NCBI GenBank assembly: GCA_030042955.1
Contig: JASHYQ010000084.1
Span: 1 to 6,278 of the forward strand
Source: Thermoplasmata archaeon
GTDB lineage: Archaea; Thermoplasmatota; Thermoplasmata; Lutacidiplasmatales; UBA184
Length of the DNA: 6,278 nt
Direction of reading: 5' to 3'
The position numbers and the translations under genes were made by a program. Shown here one piece after another: positions 5,102 to 6,278 of this stretch. The number at the start of each line of letters is the position of its first letter. Within the stretch, counting starts at the first letter, position 1. The notes below the pieces were generated by a model. It searched no databases and was not told where the DNA came from. It saw only the letters and a program-made list of their open reading frames with translations.

Positions 5102-5749
5102 ATGACCGCGGTCGACGGAGACACGCTCGAAGGCACGCGGGGCCGGATTCTCGAAGAACTGGCGGTCGCGCCCCGCACGGCGCGCGACCTCGCCTTAAAG
5201 CTCGGGATCCAGGAGAGCGCTGCCCGTGGGCACTTGGACCGGATGGAGGGTCGAGGTCTGGTGGCGCCTGCCTTCCACCGCGAAGGGGTCGGACGCCCGC
5301 GGAAGCGGTATGTCCTGACCGAGCACGGCCAAGAGCTGTTCCCGAAGAAGTACGACCTCATCCTAGAGACGCTGGTCAACGAACTTCTGTCGAGCGAGGG
5401 GGAAGGGTTCGTCAGCGCCCTCTTCGCCCAGGCTGCGAAGCGCATGGCTCGGGAGATCGCCAAGTCGATCCCTCGAGAGGCCCCTGAGGAGGAACGACTG
5501 GACCATCTGGTCGAGGCCCTCAACCGGCTCGGATTCCGCTGCACGGTCGAGAAGGGCGTCGATGGCCGCGCCCGCATCGTCCGCACGAACTGCGTCTTCC
5601 GTCACAACGCGCTGAGCCACCCGTACCTCCTGTGCGAGGTCTTCGACAAGAACCTCACCGAAGCCCTGCTCGGAGAAGCCGGAGTCGCGCTGGAAGACTC
5701 GATCGGCCGCGGGGGACTTCGGTGTACGCATCTGATTCAGCTGCAGTAG
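5102..5749 (+). CDS. sufR: SufR-type winged-helix transcriptional regulator with C-terminal cysteine set
   Basis: This is probably an Fe-S-sensing repressor of the divergent suf operon, acting on DNA as a dimer. The 215-residue protein has an N-terminal winged helix (about 11-75): a helix at RGRILEELA, the turn RTARDLALKLGIQESAARGHLDRME, and a wing GVGRPRKRYVLTEHG (62-76), a form typical of the SufR/COG2345 group. A helical linker follows (about 82-122). The C-terminal domain has C147, C164, C178 and C208; C164-X13-C178-X29-C208 resembles the three conserved cysteines that bind an Fe-S cluster in bacterial SufR. The ATG at 5102 is preferred: the frame is open back to a TTG at 5006, but that extension would run through the promoter and is unlike the family. 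No good Shine-Dalgarno is seen (GGAGG is 15 nt away). Family assignment is fairly sure; cluster binding and the sufC target are inferred from the cysteines and the gene position. Confidence 0.85.
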   Translation: MTAVDGDTLEGTRGRILEELAVAPRTARDLALKLGIQESAARGHLDRMEGRGLVAPAFHREGVGRPRKRYVLTEHGQELFPKKYDLILETLVNELLSSEGEGFVSALFAQAAKRMAREIAKSIPREAPEEERLDHLVEALNRLGFRCTVEKGVDGRARIVRTNCVFRHNALSHPYLLCEVFDKNLTEALLGEAGVALEDSIGRGGLRCTHLIQLQ

Positions 5750-5799
5750 CGCCCTCCTCGGGGAGCGGGACCCGCCCCTCACGAGGGCCTGGGTCGGTA

Positions 5800-6278
5800 G
5801 TGGCCCAGGTCGGACATACGTCGCTGCTCGAGCTCCGTCAGATGGCCGCGGGCGCCGGGGGCGGATTCGAACTCTGGGCGAAGGCCGAGTTTGAGAACCC
5901 CTCCGGCTCGGTGAAGGACCGGGCGGCGGCGTCGATCGTTCAGGAGGCCCTGCGCCGCGGGGAGCTCCGACCAGGACGCGCGCTGCTCGACGCGTCCAGC
6001 GGGAACACGGCGGTCGCCTATGCCACGCTCGGGGCGCGACTGGGTTTCCCGGTCCGCTTGTACGTTCCCAGGAACGCTAACCCGGCTCGTCTCGGCCATC
6101 TTCGCGCGCTCGGCGCGGAGGTCATCCTGACCGACCCGGGGGAGGGAACCGACCTGGCCCAGCGACTCGCCCGACAGGATGCCGACGTTCGTCCCGACCT
6201 CTACTACTACGCGGACCAGTACAACAACCCCGCCAACCCGCTCGCCCATTTCACCGGAACCGGCCCCGAGATCTGGGA
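5800..6278 (+). CDS. PLP-dependent cysteine synthase family protein (3' end outside window)
   Basis: The first about 159 residues are visible and belong to the cysteine synthase (CysK/CysM) fold-type II PLP family, which makes L-cysteine from an activated serine (O-acetyl- or, in many archaea, O-phosphoserine) and sulfide. VGHTSLLELR (4-13) matches the usual N-terminal IGNTPLVRL. The PLP lysine is K39 in NPSGSVKDRAA (33-43). The phosphate and substrate loop is DASSGNTAVAYA (64-75). YNNPANPLAHFTGTGPEIW at the truncated end is typical of cysteine synthases rather than threonine synthases or dehydratases. The GTG at 5800 is chosen because the family motif begins four codons later; ATG 5842 would remove that motif, and an in-frame GTG at 5722 would overlap the regulator and add a low-complexity Ser/Gly/Pro leader. 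It starts 50 nt after the regulator with no TATA-like box between, so the two are probably co-transcribed. Substrate and exact subfamily cannot be told from this part. Confidence 0.88.
   Translation, partial: MAQVGHTSLLELRQMAAGAGGGFELWAKAEFENPSGSVKDRAAASIVQEALRRGELRPGRALLDASSGNTAVAYATLGARLGFPVRLYVPRNANPARLGHLRALGAEVILTDPGEGTDLAQRLARQDADVRPDLYYYADQYNNPANPLAHFTGTGPEIW

Noticed and set aside
5080..5487. ATG at 5080 on the plus strand as the regulator start
   Set aside because: It is out of frame with the winged-helix sequence and gives an Arg-rich shadow product; the in-frame ATG is at 5102.
4435..5586. Minus-strand open frame crossing sufC, the promoter region and the regulator
   Set aside because: It runs through two confident genes in another frame and through the promoter region, and its sequence has no family signal.
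5779..6249. Minus-strand open frame of 156 codons at the right edge
   Set aside because: Antisense of the cysteine synthase gene, whose plus-strand frame carries clear catalytic motifs.
1..6278. tRNA, rRNA, CRISPR array or riboswitch
   Set aside because: I saw no cloverleaf-like sequence, regular repeat-spacer pattern or known aptamer core; the non-coding gaps are all short (40, 148, 28, 95 and 50 nt).

Overview
The window (about 65% G+C in the stretches I counted) most likely comes from a high-GC archaeon, plausibly of the Thermoplasmatota. Short AT-rich, TATA-like elements (TTAAATA) lie about 30-35 nt upstream of the first codons of sufC and sufB, sufC has no Shine-Dalgarno sequence as in leaderless archaeal mRNAs, and SufB carries an intein of a kind known from archaea and actinobacteria. 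A high-GC bacterium is not fully excluded, and no rRNA or tRNA is present to settle it.

Layout: 1-275 (+) is the 3' end of an unrecognised gene. It converges on a minus-strand Fe-S cluster assembly (SUF) cluster transcribed from right to left: sufC (5006-4233), sufS (4204-2945), then sufB (2796-316). sufB is interrupted in frame by a 356-residue intein (2091-1024) with an apparently intact LAGLIDADG homing endonuclease. sufC and sufS are 28 nt apart and surely co-transcribed. A 148-nt gap with its own TATA-like element precedes sufB. A 95-nt divergent promoter region separates sufC from a plus-strand SufR-type regulator (5102-5749) with a winged helix and a C-terminal cysteine set. A PLP-dependent cysteine synthase family gene (5800 to the window end, truncated) follows the regulator. 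No sufD, sufE or sufU lies in the window.

How the genes fit together: the cysteine synthase relative would make cysteine, SufS would take sulfur from it as a persulfide, and the SufB-SufC ATPase scaffold would build the cluster. The regulator probably senses Fe-S status and acts on the shared promoter, where a CGGTA-N8-TACCG palindrome lies between the TATA element and sufC. SufB can work only after the intein is removed, because the intein sits directly before the cysteine of the conserved GCTAP motif, one of only two cysteines in the mature protein. Two control layers are therefore possible on one pathway: transcription and protein splicing. The cluster itself is recognisable biology. The less ordinary points are the splice-site location, variant residues thought to matter for splicing, the candidate operator and a related motif before sufB, and the absence of sufD.
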